NCBI RefSeq assembly: GCF_900188185.1
Contig: NZ_FZPA01000001.1
Location: 1 to 64,000 of the forward strand
Reading direction: 5' to 3'
DNA length: 64,000 bases
Source: Sphingopyxis indica
Lineage (GTDB): Bacteria; Pseudomonadota; Alphaproteobacteria; Sphingomonadales; Sphingomonadaceae
The notes below the pieces were generated by a model that was not told the origin of the DNA, did no database searches, and saw only the letters and a program-made list of their open reading frames with translations. Both the position numbers and the translations under genes were made by a program. This document shows positions 17,309 to 25,840 of this stretch, piece by piece (positions within the stretch are counted from its first letter, which is position 1; each line of letters begins with the position of its first letter).

Positions 17309-18379
17309 CTAGTAGCCAGAAAGCTTGGAAAAACGGTCCTTTAACCAGCTCGACGAACCGAAGCTCGCTTCGAGCACGCGGGCGCGCTTGAGGTAGAAGC
17401 CGACGTCGTATTCGTCGGTCATGCCGATGCCGCCGTGGAGCTGGATGCCTTCGTTCGCCATCTTGTGCATCACGCGGTTGGCCTCCGCCTTGGCAATGGT
17501 CGCCGCACGCGCGACGCCGAAGCCGCCGTCGACGGCCTGGAGGCCCGCCTCGACCGCCGAACGCATCTGCGCGAGGTCGGCAAAGAGGTCCGCCATGCGG
17601 TGCTGCAGCGCCTGGAAGCTCGCCAGCACCTGGTTGAACTGCACGCGCTGCTTCAGATAGTCGAGCGTGTCGTCGAACACTTGCTGCGCCATGCCGAGCA
17701 TTTCGGCCGCCGTGAGCACGCGCGCGCGGTCGAGCACGTCATCGAGCAGGCTGTCACCGCCATTGGCGAGCCTCTCCGCCGCCGCGCCGTCGAAGGTGAC
17801 GTCGGCATGGCTGCGCTGGTCGGTCAGCTTGCGGGTGGTGAGCGCGACGCCGTCGCCTTTCTCGACCAGGTAGAGCCCGTCCTTGGCCGCAACGACGAAC
17901 AGGTCCGCGCCATGCGCTTCATGGACGAAGGCCTTGGTGCCGCTCAGCTTGCCGTCGGACACACTGGTCTCGATCTTCGCAGGATCGTGGCTCGGCCCTT
18001 CGTCGATGGCGAGGGTGGCGATGGCCTCGCCGCTCGCCAGCCTGGGCAGCCACTTTGCCTTCTGCTCGTCGCTGCCGCCCAGAACGATCGCGCTCGCCGC
18101 GACGGTGTTCATCACCAGCGGGCTCGCGGTGAGCGTCTTGCCGAGCTCCTCGACGACGAGGCCCGCGGACAGGAAGCCGAAGTCCGAACCGCCGTGCTCT
18201 TCGGGGATGATGACCCCGGCCCAGCCCATCTGCGCCATCGTCGCATAGGCGTCGCGGTTGAAGGCTTCGGGCTCGCCGCTGGCGCGGACCTTGCGGAATT
18301 CGGTGACCGGGCTTTCGTTGACGGTCCATTCGCGCGCCATGTCGCGCAGCATTTCCTGTTCTTCGTTGAGAACGGCCAT
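17309..18379 (-). CDS. Acyl-CoA dehydrogenase, small-type partner subunit (pair 1)
   Basis: The 356-residue protein has the ACAD N-terminal helical domain (QEMLRDMAREW; MGWAGVIIPEEHGGSDFGF), a middle beta domain reduced relative to classical members, and a C-terminal domain with QRVQFNQVLASFQALQHRMA and LHGGIGMTDEYDVGFYLKRA. It lacks the Y-E-G-T catalytic segment. Such short, divergent ACADs usually form alpha2beta2 heterotetramers with a neighbouring larger one, as in actinobacterial steroid side-chain enzymes. It starts 18 bases after the large ACAD gene and is therefore probably cotranscribed and coassembled with it. Substrate inference rests on context only. Confidence 0.87.
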   Translation of the reverse strand: MAVLNEEQEMLRDMAREWTVNESPVTEFRKVRASGEPEAFNRDAYATMAQMGWAGVIIPEEHGGSDFGFLSAGLVVEELGKTLTASPLVMNTVAASAIVLGGSDEQKAKWLPRLASGEAIATLAIDEGPSHDPAKIETSVSDGKLSGTKAFVHEAHGADLFVVAAKDGLYLVEKGDGVALTTRKLTDQRSHADVTFDGAAAERLANGGDSLLDDVLDRARVLTAAEMLGMAQQVFDDTLDYLKQRVQFNQVLASFQALQHRMADLFADLAQMRSAVEAGLQAVDGGFGVARAATIAKAEANRVMHKMANEGIQLHGGIGMTDEYDVGFYLKRARVLEASFGSSSWLKDRFSKLSGY

Positions 18380-18397
18380 TGTCCTTGCTCCCCTCTC

Positions 18398-19609
18398 TTA
18401 CTGGTGGTCGAGCATGCCGAGCACGCGCTTGGCGATGATGTTGTTCTGGATTTCGGTCGAGCCGCCGTAGATCGTGGTCGCCTTGCCGAAGAGCCACGCC
18501 CGCACGGCCTCGAGCTCCCCGTCCGAAAAGCCGTCGCCTTCCCAGCCGAGGCCCTGCAGGCCGCGGATTTCGATCAGCAATTCGCTGCGTTCCTGGCTCA
18601 GCTTGGTGCCGAGCTTCTTGAGCACCGAGCTGATTTCGGAGACGCCGCCAGCCGCCTTGCTTTCCTCCATCGCGCGGCGCGCAGTGAGCAGGAAGCTGTT
18701 CCAGCGGATCTCGAAATCGGCGATCTTGTCGCGCAGCACCGCATCGGCGAGTTCGCCGTCGGCGCCCGTCGGCTGGTACTTCTTGGCGATATCGCCAAGG
18801 CTCTGGCCCATCAGACGGGCGAGGCTGCCGCCGCCCGAGATGTTGGTGCGCTCGTGCTGCAGCAGGCGCTTGCCGATGGTCCAGCCCTGGCCTTCCTCGC
18901 CGACGAGGTTTTCCTTGGGCACCTTCACGTCGGTGAAAAAGGTTTCGCAGAACGGGCTGGTCCCGCTGATCATGGTGATCGGGCGAACCTCGACACCGGG
19001 CGTGTCCATGTCGATCAGCATGAAGCTGATGCCCCTGTGCTTGTCGCTCTTGTCGGTTCGCACAATTGCAAAGCACTTGTCGGCCCATTGGCCGCCGCTG
19101 GTCCAGGTCTTCTGGCCGTTGACGAGGTAGTGGTCCCCCTTGTCCTCGGCAAAGGTCTGGAGGTTGGCGAGGTCGGAACCGGCATTGGGTTCCGAATAGC
19201 CCTGGCACCAGCGGATTTCGCCGCGGCAGATCGGCGGAATATGCTCCTGCTTCTGTGCCTCGTTGCCGTATTCGAGCAGCGTCGGGCCGAACATCATGAC
19301 GCCCATGCCGCCGATCGGGTTGTAGGCACCCGCCTTGGCGAATTCTTGGTCGATGATCTTCGCCTGCGCCTTGGTGAGGCCGCCGCCGCCGTATTCCTTC
19401 GGCCAGGTGGGGGTGCCCCAGCCGCGCGCGCCCACGGCTTCGCGCCACTTGGTCTGCGTCGGCGTTTCGTTGGTGGGGCCGTCCACGCCGGCTAGTGCGT
19501 TGGACTGGCCCTTGAGTTCGGCGGGAAAATTGTCCGCCAGAAACTGCTGCACTTCCGCGCGGAAGGCGTTTTCGTCGGTCTGGGTTGCGGGCTCAATTTG
19601 TGTGGCCAT
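18398..19609 (-). CDS. Acyl-CoA dehydrogenase, large-type subunit (pair 1)
   Basis: This 403-residue FAD enzyme introduces a 2,3-double bond into an acyl-CoA. Recognisable parts are the N-terminal helices (WGTPTWPKEYGGGGLT), the FAD/substrate segment WCQGYSEPNAGSDLANLQ, the beta domain with NGQKTWTSGGQWAD, and the C-terminal YGGSTEIQNNIIAKRVLG. The MCAD-type base (Y-E-G-T) is Gly here, so another Glu must act, as is known for heterotetrameric steroid ACADs. It is flanked by the ferredoxin/P450 upstream and the small ACAD downstream, and a role in beta-oxidation of the P450-derived acid after CoA activation is inferred. The start ATG is the only sensible one. Confidence 0.9.
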   Translation of the reverse strand: MATQIEPATQTDENAFRAEVQQFLADNFPAELKGQSNALAGVDGPTNETPTQTKWREAVGARGWGTPTWPKEYGGGGLTKAQAKIIDQEFAKAGAYNPIGGMGVMMFGPTLLEYGNEAQKQEHIPPICRGEIRWCQGYSEPNAGSDLANLQTFAEDKGDHYLVNGQKTWTSGGQWADKCFAIVRTDKSDKHRGISFMLIDMDTPGVEVRPITMISGTSPFCETFFTDVKVPKENLVGEEGQGWTIGKRLLQHERTNISGGGSLARLMGQSLGDIAKKYQPTGADGELADAVLRDKIADFEIRWNSFLLTARRAMEESKAAGGVSEISSVLKKLGTKLSQERSELLIEIRGLQGLGWEGDGFSDGELEAVRAWLFGKATTIYGGSTEIQNNIIAKRVLGMLDHQ

Positions 19610-19677
19610 GGGCGTTTTCTCAAAGAATCGAGGAAAGACAGATAAGAATGTAGGCTACGGGGACGAAAATCCCTCCG

Positions 19678-20004
19678 TCAGTATTGTTGTTCGGGTAGGT
19701 GAAGAACCAATCCATCCAGCATCGGCTTCATCGGAATCTGGCAGGCAAGGCGACTGTATTCAGTGGTGCCTTCGGCGAACTGCAAGAGGTCGGCCTCCAT
19801 TCCATCATGCATAAGCCGACCCACCTTGTCGATCCATTCGGGATCGACATGCACATGACAGGTCGCGCAAGCACATACCCCTCCGCAATCGCCATCGATA
19901 CCCGGCACGTCATTGTATAGCGCCGCTTCCCTGGCTGTCTCGCCTTCTTCTATTTCGACCTCCCGTCGCTCACCATCGCTAGCCACGAACGTAATTTTGA
20001 TCAT
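19678..20004 (-). CDS. [2Fe-2S] ferredoxin, P450 electron donor
   Basis: The 108-residue adrenodoxin/putidaredoxin-type ferredoxin has ligands Cys40, Cys46, Cys49 and Cys88 (C-x5-C-x2-C...C), with an extra Cys44 between them. The end MLDGLVLHLPEQQY has the acidic/aromatic C-terminus of P450 partners. It passes electrons from a ferredoxin reductase to the P450. The gene starts 28 bases after the P450 stop, in the same direction. The frame is open further upstream, but only ATG 20004 gives a normal length. No reductase is adjacent; the candidate is at 6803-8056. Confidence 0.92.
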   Translation of the reverse strand: MIKITFVASDGERREVEIEEGETAREAALYNDVPGIDGDCGGVCACATCHVHVDPEWIDKVGRLMHDGMEADLLQFAEGTTEYSRLACQIPMKPMLDGLVLHLPEQQY

Positions 20005-20032
20005 CTTGAACTCCGCATTTCGATCTCGAGAG

Positions 20033-21295
20033 TCAGCGGGCGCGGAGCCGCACCGGCAGCCTGGTGATTCCGCGGACGAGGTTTGAAAAAAGACGCTCTG
20101 GTTCACCTGTAACCTCGACCCGGGAAAAGCGCTTGTGAATTTCTTCCCAGATGATCCGCAGCTGCAGTTCCGCGAGCCGGTTTCCCATGCAGCGGTGAAT
20201 GCCATAGCCGAATGAGAGGTGATGGCGCGGATTTTTGCGGTCGATGATGAACTGGTCCGCGCGCTCGATAGCACTCTCGTCGCGGTTGCCTGACAGGTAC
20301 CACATCACCACCTTGTCGCCCTTCTTGATCTGTTTGCCGCCGATCTCCCAATCTTCCAGCGCGGTGCGGCGCATATGAGTGAGGGGGGTCTGCCAACGGA
20401 TGATTTCCGGAACCATTTTGCTAATGAGCGAAGGATCCGCGTCGAGTTTCGCGTACTCGTCCGGGCTTTGGTTCAAGGCGAGCACGCCGCCGCTGATGGA
20501 ATTGCGTGTTGTGTCGTTTCCACCGACGATCAGCAGCATAAGATTGCCGAGAAACTCGAGGAACGGCATGTCGCGCGTGGCGGGAGAATGAGCCATCATC
20601 GAGATGAGGTCGTTCTTCGGCTCCTCGTTTATCCGTTCGTCCCACAGAGTCTTGAAATACATCGCGCAACCGATGAGTTCTTCGCGCCGCGCCTCGTAGG
20701 ATTCGACGATCCCGGTTTCAGGTGCCGCAGTTGCTACATCGGACCAGCGCGTCAGCTTGCGCCGCTCCTCCCAAGGGAAATCAAACAAGGTTGCCAGCGT
20801 CATCGTCGTCAACTCGATCGCAACCTTATCCACCCAGTCGAAATCTTCGCCAATCGGGAGTTCATCGAGAATCTCTCCCGCGCGCTTGCGGATGATCGGC
20901 TCGAGCAGTTGCAGGTTGGACGGAGCCACTGCCGGAGTCACCGCCTTGCGCTGCTGATCGTGCTTGGGCGGGTCCATCGCTATGAACATTTCAAGTTCGA
21001 GCGCGCCTTCCACCGAATGCATGTCCTGGATTGCAATTCCGCCTAGCTTCGCTTCCGAAGAGAAGACCTTATGATTGGTGTCCACCGCCATGATGTCGTC
21101 GAACTTGGTAATGGACCAGTAAGGGCCGACATAGCTCTCGCGGCAGTAGTGCACAGGTTCTTCGGCGCGCAACCTGTCAAAAAATAGACCGATGGTATCG
21201 TTCTGAAACAGGCTTGGCCGGGCCACGTCGATTTCCTCGATCGGAATTGACGCGATCCTCGCCGCGGCATCCGGCTCGGCGATCTGGCTGTCCAT
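20033..21295 (-). CDS. Cytochrome P450, CYP153-family type (terminal alkyl hydroxylase)
   Basis: This 420-residue soluble class I P450 has the I-helix oxygen-binding motif GGNDTTRN, the ExxR in EIIRW, and heme-binding FGYGIHRCMG (Cys369). The opening (EEIDVARPSLFQNDTI), DTNHKVFSSE and GGNDTTRNSISGGVLALNQS match the pattern of CYP153 enzymes, known for hydroxylating terminal carbons of alkanes, fatty acids and cyclic or terpenoid hydrocarbons. It is the first gene of the minus-strand series P450, ferredoxin, ACAD-L, ACAD-S, TonB receptor, and diverges from the GntR gene. Terminal hydroxylation of an alkyl side chain is the likely first step. The exact subfamily is not determined. Confidence 0.9.
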   Translation of the reverse strand: MDSQIAEPDAAARIASIPIEEIDVARPSLFQNDTIGLFFDRLRAEEPVHYCRESYVGPYWSITKFDDIMAVDTNHKVFSSEAKLGGIAIQDMHSVEGALELEMFIAMDPPKHDQQRKAVTPAVAPSNLQLLEPIIRKRAGEILDELPIGEDFDWVDKVAIELTTMTLATLFDFPWEERRKLTRWSDVATAAPETGIVESYEARREELIGCAMYFKTLWDERINEEPKNDLISMMAHSPATRDMPFLEFLGNLMLLIVGGNDTTRNSISGGVLALNQSPDEYAKLDADPSLISKMVPEIIRWQTPLTHMRRTALEDWEIGGKQIKKGDKVVMWYLSGNRDESAIERADQFIIDRKNPRHHLSFGYGIHRCMGNRLAELQLRIIWEEIHKRFSRVEVTGEPERLFSNLVRGITRLPVRLRAR

Positions 21296-21496
21296 AAGAA
21301 CTATTCCTTCTACATCTCAGGCCTGATCGGCCTTCAGTCCTCCATAAGCGAGAAATCTCGTGCAGTCAATAAATCGTATACTCTTTTAGTCCCTTGCAGA
21401 CACCAATCCCATCGGATAGTGTGCCGATCCAGCGAAGGTTGGCTAATATCCTTATACTGTTTATTCGAGAGGTGCGGGTGTGCTGATGAGTGGCGG
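21296..21496. promoter_or_regulatory. Divergent promoter region between the P450 series and the GntR gene
   Basis: This is about 200 AT-richer bases between oppositely transcribed genes. Candidate -10 boxes are TATACT at 21453-21458 (plus strand) and the GTATAC palindrome at 21376-21381, usable on the minus strand. A FadR-type TGGT-N-ACCA operator was not seen. Binding of the adjacent regulator here is inferred from gene layout. Confidence 0.45.
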
Positions 21497-22225
21497 ATGC
21501 CAGCGGTGAAGAAGGCCAAGCGTGCCCTTTCTCTTGCGCAAAGCATCGTGCGGGACATCGAGGCGGGTCGCCATAACCCGGGTGACAGGCTTCCGCGCGA
21601 GGATGAAATGCTCGCGCGTTACGAGGTTGCGCGCGCAACTTTGCGGGAGGCTTTGCGGTTCCTGGAATTGCAAGGGGTCATCCATCTCCAGCTCGGCCGT
21701 GGTGGAGGTCCCGTCGTAGCCCGTCCGCAGACCGGCGATTTTGCAAGCAGTTTGTCATTGATTCTGCATTTCATGGAAGCCGATTTGCGTGGTTTGCTTG
21801 AATTGCGCGAAGCAATTGCTCCCGATGTCGCAGGGTATGCAGCCCAGCGTGCAACTACCGCTGATCTCAGCGCGTTGGCAGGGTGTCTGGCGGAATTGAG
21901 GCATCATGAAGCCTCTGATCAATTCGAGGAACTTAATCGCAGATTTCACGACTTGTTGGGTTGGGCGAGCGGCAATCCGCTGTTCGGTTTGCTGACCTCT
22001 GCGATGCATCTGTTGACCCGCGAGTTTTCCCATTCGCTGGGATATTCGGCACAGGAACGGGCGGTGCAGATGAAGTTTCTGGTGCGGGTGCTCGAGGCAG
22101 TGCGGACTGGCGACAGCGCCGCGGCCCGTCAAGCAATGAGCCGGTTGGTGGCCGGCTCTGCCGTCTATCTTTCGGAGCGCAGTCCCGAGCTGGTCTCGCA
22201 GCGGGTGCGATGGGGGCAGCTGTAG
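21497..22225 (+). CDS. GntR-family regulator, FadR/FCD subfamily
   Basis: The 242-residue protein begins with a winged helix-turn-helix (PGDRLPREDEMLARYEVARA, then TLREALRFLELQGVIHL and the GRGGGPVV wing) and continues into an all-helical FCD domain (LLELREAIAPDVAGYAA..., with a metal-binding-like E.N..FH pattern in EELNRRFHDLLG). FadR-type regulators repress catabolic genes until an acyl or organic-acid ligand binds. It diverges from the P450 and lies 50 bases upstream of the nine-gene plus-strand operon, so it is well placed to control both. ATG 21497 is chosen; the frame is open to 21419 without a better start. Confidence 0.88.
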   Translation: MPAVKKAKRALSLAQSIVRDIEAGRHNPGDRLPREDEMLARYEVARATLREALRFLELQGVIHLQLGRGGGPVVARPQTGDFASSLSLILHFMEADLRGLLELREAIAPDVAGYAAQRATTADLSALAGCLAELRHHEASDQFEELNRRFHDLLGWASGNPLFGLLTSAMHLLTREFSHSLGYSAQERAVQMKFLVRVLEAVRTGDSAAARQAMSRLVAGSAVYLSERSPELVSQRVRWGQL

Positions 22226-22275
22226 AATTTTCAATAGTTTGAGTGTGCGTTTAGGCAAGTGGCTGGAGAGGAAGA

Positions 22276-23418
22276 ATGGCGTTGAAGAGCCGAATATGCG
22301 AAATGCTGGGGATCCGGTACCCGATCCTGCTTGCCGGGATGGGCGGAGCGAGCGTTCCGGCGCTGGCGGCTGCGGTTTCGAATGCCGGCGGGCTCGGGGT
22401 CCTGGGTGCCGCGGCGTGTTCGCCCGATCAGTTGCGTGACTGGATTCGCCAGACCCGGGAATTGACCGACAAACCTTTCGGTGTCGATACGCTGCTCCCC
22501 GCGTCGGTCAGGCGCGGCTCTGCCCCTCAAAGCGGTGCTGCACCCCAAAATCCCATGGATCTGATGGGTGAATATCAGCAGTTCGCGCGCGACTTCATGG
22601 ATCGTGAAGAGCTTCCGGAGGTCGATGCTGCCGCCGCCATGCGGGCGGCGGGCGCGCCTGAAATGGGCAAGGGCGGCCCGCAGTTGTTCTCGAAGGAATT
22701 CTTTGAGGCGCAGATGGAAGTGGTGATCGAGGAAAAGGTGCCGGTTTATGCTGCCGGCCTTGGCAATCCTGAACCGTGGATGGATCGGCTCCATGCCAAT
22801 GGCACCAAGGTCATGGCGGTGATCGGCAAGGTCAAGCACGCCGAACAGGTCGTCGGGTCGGGCATCGACATGATCGTCGCGCAAGGGCACGATGGCGGAG
22901 GTCACAACTCGCCGATCGGGACTATTTCCTTGATTCCCCAGGTGGTCGACGCCGTTGGCGATCGTGTTCCTGTCCTTGGGGCCGGCGGTATCTCGGATGG
23001 CCGGGGTGTTGCCGCTGCGATGATGCTGGGGGCAGAGGGCGCGTGGGTCGGCACGGCATTTCTCGCGACCGAGGAAGCGGGCATCGAGCGCTTCCAGAAA
23101 GAGGCGATCACCGAAAGCGGCGATGCCGATACGGTCGTTAGTCGATCGCTTACCGGCAAACCGGCGCGCATGATCCGTAACAAATGGGCCGACGCCTGGG
23201 TGCAGGCCGGAAAGGAACCTCTGCCGATGCCCTATCAGTCGATGATCTCCGGCCCGGTCATGGCCTCCGGGATCAAGGCAGAGCGCAAGGATGTCATCCC
23301 CGGCTTCGCGGGGCAAGGCATCGGCCTGATCGATTCGATCCGACCTGCCGCCGAAGTGATGCGCGACCTGGTCGATGGAGCCGAGAAGGCGTTGGCGTCC
23401 GCCGGTACCTACAAGTGA
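22276..23418 (+). CDS. Nitronate-monooxygenase-like flavoprotein
   Basis: This 380-residue FMN-dependent TIM-barrel protein has the N-terminal RYPILLAGMGG and SNAGGLGVLGAA, a catalytic His region in QGHDGGGHNSPIGT, and FMN-phosphate binding in GAGGISDGRG and LGAEGAWVGTAF. These are marks of the 2-nitropropane dioxygenase/nitronate monooxygenase family. Family members within actinobacterial steroid-degradation clusters (the IpdC type) act on CoA thioesters rather than nitronates, so a flavin-dependent oxidation of an acyl-CoA intermediate is an alternative here. GGAGAGGAAG precedes the ATG. It is the first gene of the plus-strand operon, 18 bases before the Coq4-like gene. Confidence 0.87.
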   Translation: MALKSRICEMLGIRYPILLAGMGGASVPALAAAVSNAGGLGVLGAAACSPDQLRDWIRQTRELTDKPFGVDTLLPASVRRGSAPQSGAAPQNPMDLMGEYQQFARDFMDREELPEVDAAAAMRAAGAPEMGKGGPQLFSKEFFEAQMEVVIEEKVPVYAAGLGNPEPWMDRLHANGTKVMAVIGKVKHAEQVVGSGIDMIVAQGHDGGGHNSPIGTISLIPQVVDAVGDRVPVLGAGGISDGRGVAAAMMLGAEGAWVGTAFLATEEAGIERFQKEAITESGDADTVVSRSLTGKPARMIRNKWADAWVQAGKEPLPMPYQSMISGPVMASGIKAERKDVIPGFAGQGIGLIDSIRPAAEVMRDLVDGAEKALASAGTYK

Positions 23419-23436
23419 AGCGCAGGAGGCAAGAAG

Positions 23437-24192
23437 ATGGCTTACGCCAAAGGTCATGAATTGCGCCGCCCCGTAGAGCCGCTGAAGGCGCTGGGGGCGA
23501 TGAGGCAGCTGATTGCAGACAAGGAGGATACGGCGCAGGTGTTCCGTATCGTCAAGGCATTGTCGGGCAATTCCTATTATCGGAATTTCAATCTCTTCAT
23601 GAAGTCGAGCGATGGGCGGCGCATCGCTTCCGACCGGGCCGACCTGCTTGAAACCTTGTGCGATCGCAAACGCCTTGCGACCTGTGCGTCTGGCACGCTT
23701 GGCCGAGCCTACCTCGATTTTGTTTACGGGGAGGGTCTGACAGCAGAAGGTCTGGCGGAAGCCAGCGAGGCCGGAGGTCTGGAGGACTTCGGCGACCCCG
23801 ATGTTTCCCTCTATCGTCGGCGCCTTCGCGATTCGCATGACCTGTTTCACGTCGTCACCGGATACGGCAGGGACGCACTGGGCGAATTGTGCGTGCTGTC
23901 CTTCGGAAACGCGCAATTCTATAATCACGGGATCGCTTTCATCGTGGGCGTCGGCATTCCCAAGATGAAACTGGAAGCTGCCAAGTTGCCAGTGGCGCGC
24001 GCTGCATTTGAAGCGTGGCGCCGGGGCCGGGCTGCAGCCGATCTGACCACCTTCTACTGGGAAGAAAATCTCGATCGTCCGTTGGAGGATGCCCGCCGCG
24101 AGTTGCGACTGCGTCCGCCGGAGACCTATCAGAGGGTGCGCGCTCTTTCCGAACAGCTCGAACGCGATTACCAGGCGGTCAGGCAGGCATGA
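23437..24192 (+). CDS. Coq4-family protein
   Basis: The 251-residue protein carries the Coq4 signature: HD-LF-H, eleven residues, then Glu ([17 protein letters not shown]), a zinc-binding-like motif, and the helical surroundings typical of the family ([20 protein letters not shown] at the N-terminus; [10 protein letters not shown]). In eukaryotes Coq4 is needed for ubiquinone synthesis and has been linked to oxidative decarboxylation at ring carbon 1. Here the gene is inside a catabolic operon, overlapping the next gene by four bases (ATGA), so a role on a pathway intermediate rather than in ubiquinone synthesis is suspected. GGAGG precedes the ATG. Confidence 0.85.
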   Translation: MAYAKGHELRRPVEPLKALGAMRQLIADKEDTAQVFRIVKALSGNSYYRNFNLFMKSSDGRRIASDRADLLETLCDRKRLATCASGTLGRAYLDFVYGEGLTAEGLAEASEAGGLEDFGDPDVSLYRRRLRDSHDLFHVVTGYGRDALGELCVLSFGNAQFYNHGIAFIVGVGIPKMKLEAAKLPVARAAFEAWRRGRAAADLTTFYWEENLDRPLEDARRELRLRPPETYQRVRALSEQLERDYQAVRQA

Positions 24193-25361
24193 GCTTAAGC
24201 GACAAATCGGCCATCACCGGAGTGGGCGAAACCGCTTTCGTGAAAGGCACCGAGAAAACCGCGGTCGACATGATGCTGGAAGCATCGCGCAAAGCCATAG
24301 CAGATGCAGGGCTGAAGCCGTCGGATATCGACGGCATGGTTCCTCCGCCGATCTACACCACCTCGGAAGAGATGGCGGCTAACCTCGGTATCGAAGTTCT
24401 GCGCTATGCCTCTACGGTCCACATGGGCGGGGCGAGCCCTACCACGGCACTCCAGAACGCCGCGATGGCAATTGCCAGCGGCTTATGCGACCATGTGCTG
24501 GTGACGCTCGGGTGGAACGGTTATTCCGCCTTGCGGCCCAAGCCTGGCGCACCGCCGACGCGGCCGATGAACATGAACACCCTGACGAATACGATCCAAG
24601 GCTATTACATTCCGTATGGCGTGTTCCTGCCGGTGCAGATGTATGCCTGGCTCGCCACCCGGCACTCCCGAATTTACGATATCGGCCCGGAAGCGATGGC
24701 GGCCGTTGCACTGGCGTGCCGTCGCCATGCGCAGATGAATCCGCAGGCCTTCACTCATGGCCGGGAACTGGATGCCGAAACCTACCATTCCGCGCGCTGG
24801 ATATCCGAACCCTTTCGCCTCTACGATTGCTGTCTGGAGACTGACGGGGCATGCGCAGTCGTGGTTTCGCGAATGGACCGCGCCAGGGACATGCCGCATG
24901 TTCCCGTGAGCATCGCCGGTGCGGCTGAAGGGCATCCTTACCCCGCCGACGATATCCCTTCGCGTCCCGACCCCTTCAAGATCGGCCTGAGCTACGCCGC
25001 GCCGCGCGCGTTCGAAATGGCGGGGGTCGATCGCGAAGACATGGATTTTCTGCAGATCTACGACTGCTTCACCTACGTGGTTCTCCTGCAGCTGGAGGCC
25101 CTGGGCTATTGCGAACCAGGTGGACAGGCAGAGTTCGTCGCGAATGGCCAGATCGAGCTGGGCGGGCGCTATCCCGTCAACACCCATGGCGGCCTGCTGA
25201 GCGAGGCCCATATTTGGGGACTGAACCATGTCGTCGAGGCGGTGCGTCAGTTGCGCCACGATTGTGGGGAGCGGCAGGTCGAAGGCGCCCAGACCGGCCT
25301 GGTGACCGGCTGGGGCGATCTGGGTGACGGCAGTATAGCGATTTTGAGGAGGTTTGCGTGA
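24189..25361 (+). CDS. Thiolase-fold retro-aldolase-like protein (Ltp2 type)
   Basis: This 390-residue protein has a thiolase fold but lacks the thiolase nucleophile: the usual CxS loop reads HMGGAS (residues 78-83). It has YDCFT with Tyr291, the residue position implicated in Ltp2 retro-aldol catalysis, and NTHGG at 331-335. Ltp2-like enzymes cleave a beta-hydroxy acyl-CoA to a ketone plus a short acyl-CoA and require a DUF35 partner. Exactly such a gene follows, overlapping by four bases (GTGA). It overlaps the upstream Coq4 gene (ATGA). Retro-aldol cleavage of a branched side chain is inferred; a degradative or biosynthetic thiolase is unlikely without the cysteine. Confidence 0.88.
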   Translation: MSLSDKSAITGVGETAFVKGTEKTAVDMMLEASRKAIADAGLKPSDIDGMVPPPIYTTSEEMAANLGIEVLRYASTVHMGGASPTTALQNAAMAIASGLCDHVLVTLGWNGYSALRPKPGAPPTRPMNMNTLTNTIQGYYIPYGVFLPVQMYAWLATRHSRIYDIGPEAMAAVALACRRHAQMNPQAFTHGRELDAETYHSARWISEPFRLYDCCLETDGACAVVVSRMDRARDMPHVPVSIAGAAEGHPYPADDIPSRPDPFKIGLSYAAPRAFEMAGVDREDMDFLQIYDCFTYVVLLQLEALGYCEPGGQAEFVANGQIELGGRYPVNTHGGLLSEAHIWGLNHVVEAVRQLRHDCGERQVEGAQTGLVTGWGDLGDGSIAILRRFA

Positions 25362-25834
25362 GCGACGAGAAAGATCTGCCGCCCAAGATGCGCCCCTCGG
25401 CGCAGGCCGCACCAGCCAAGCCAAAGCCGCGCCCGCAGGATCCGGTGGAGCAGGAATTCTGGAACCGGTGTCAGGACGGCAACCTTTACTTCCAGCAGTG
25501 CGAAGGATGCGGCAGTTTTCGGCATTTGCCGCGCTATATGTGCGCCCGATGCGGTTCTCCTGAATGGTCGTGGGAGCGTAGCACCGGCAATGGCACGCTG
25601 TTTTCCTGGACGGTGACCCATCAGGCACTGCATCCCGCCTTCGCCGGCGAGATTCCCTTCATCGCTGCGGTGGTGGAACTGGAGGAGGGAGTGCGCATGG
25701 CAACCCGGCTGGTCGATTGCGCGCTCGACGAGCTTGAGCTCGATCTGCCGGTCACGCTGGATTTCGAGCCGATCTCCGAAGATTTTCGCCTGCCAGTATT
25801 CCGACCCGTCGCGATCGCGCGCGCAGAAGGATAG
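25358..25834 (+). CDS. DUF35 OB-fold/zinc-ribbon protein, partner of the aldolase
   Basis: The 158-residue protein has an N-terminal helix ([20 protein letters not shown]), a rubredoxin-like zinc ribbon with Cys48, Cys51, Cys62 and Cys65, and an OB-fold containing [20 protein letters not shown]35 proteins bind thiolase-fold enzymes and acyl-CoA; in steroid degradation the DUF35 part of ChsH2 activates Ltp2. The first about 28 residues are Pro/Ala/Lys-rich. The GTG start overlaps the aldolase stop by four bases, indicating translational coupling and a 1:1 complex. Unlike ChsH2 it has no fused MaoC-like hydratase domain. Confidence 0.9.
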   Translation: MSDEKDLPPKMRPSAQAAPAKPKPRPQDPVEQEFWNRCQDGNLYFQQCEGCGSFRHLPRYMCARCGSPEWSWERSTGNGTLFSWTVTHQALHPAFAGEIPFIAAVVELEEGVRMATRLVDCALDELELDLPVTLDFEPISEDFRLPVFRPVAIARAEG

Positions 25835-25840
25835 ACCAAG

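Noticed and set aside
17435-19495. 686-codon plus-strand frame over the ACAD pair 1
   Set aside because: It covers two convincing minus-strand acyl-CoA dehydrogenases and contains only shadow-type His/Ala/Arg-rich text.
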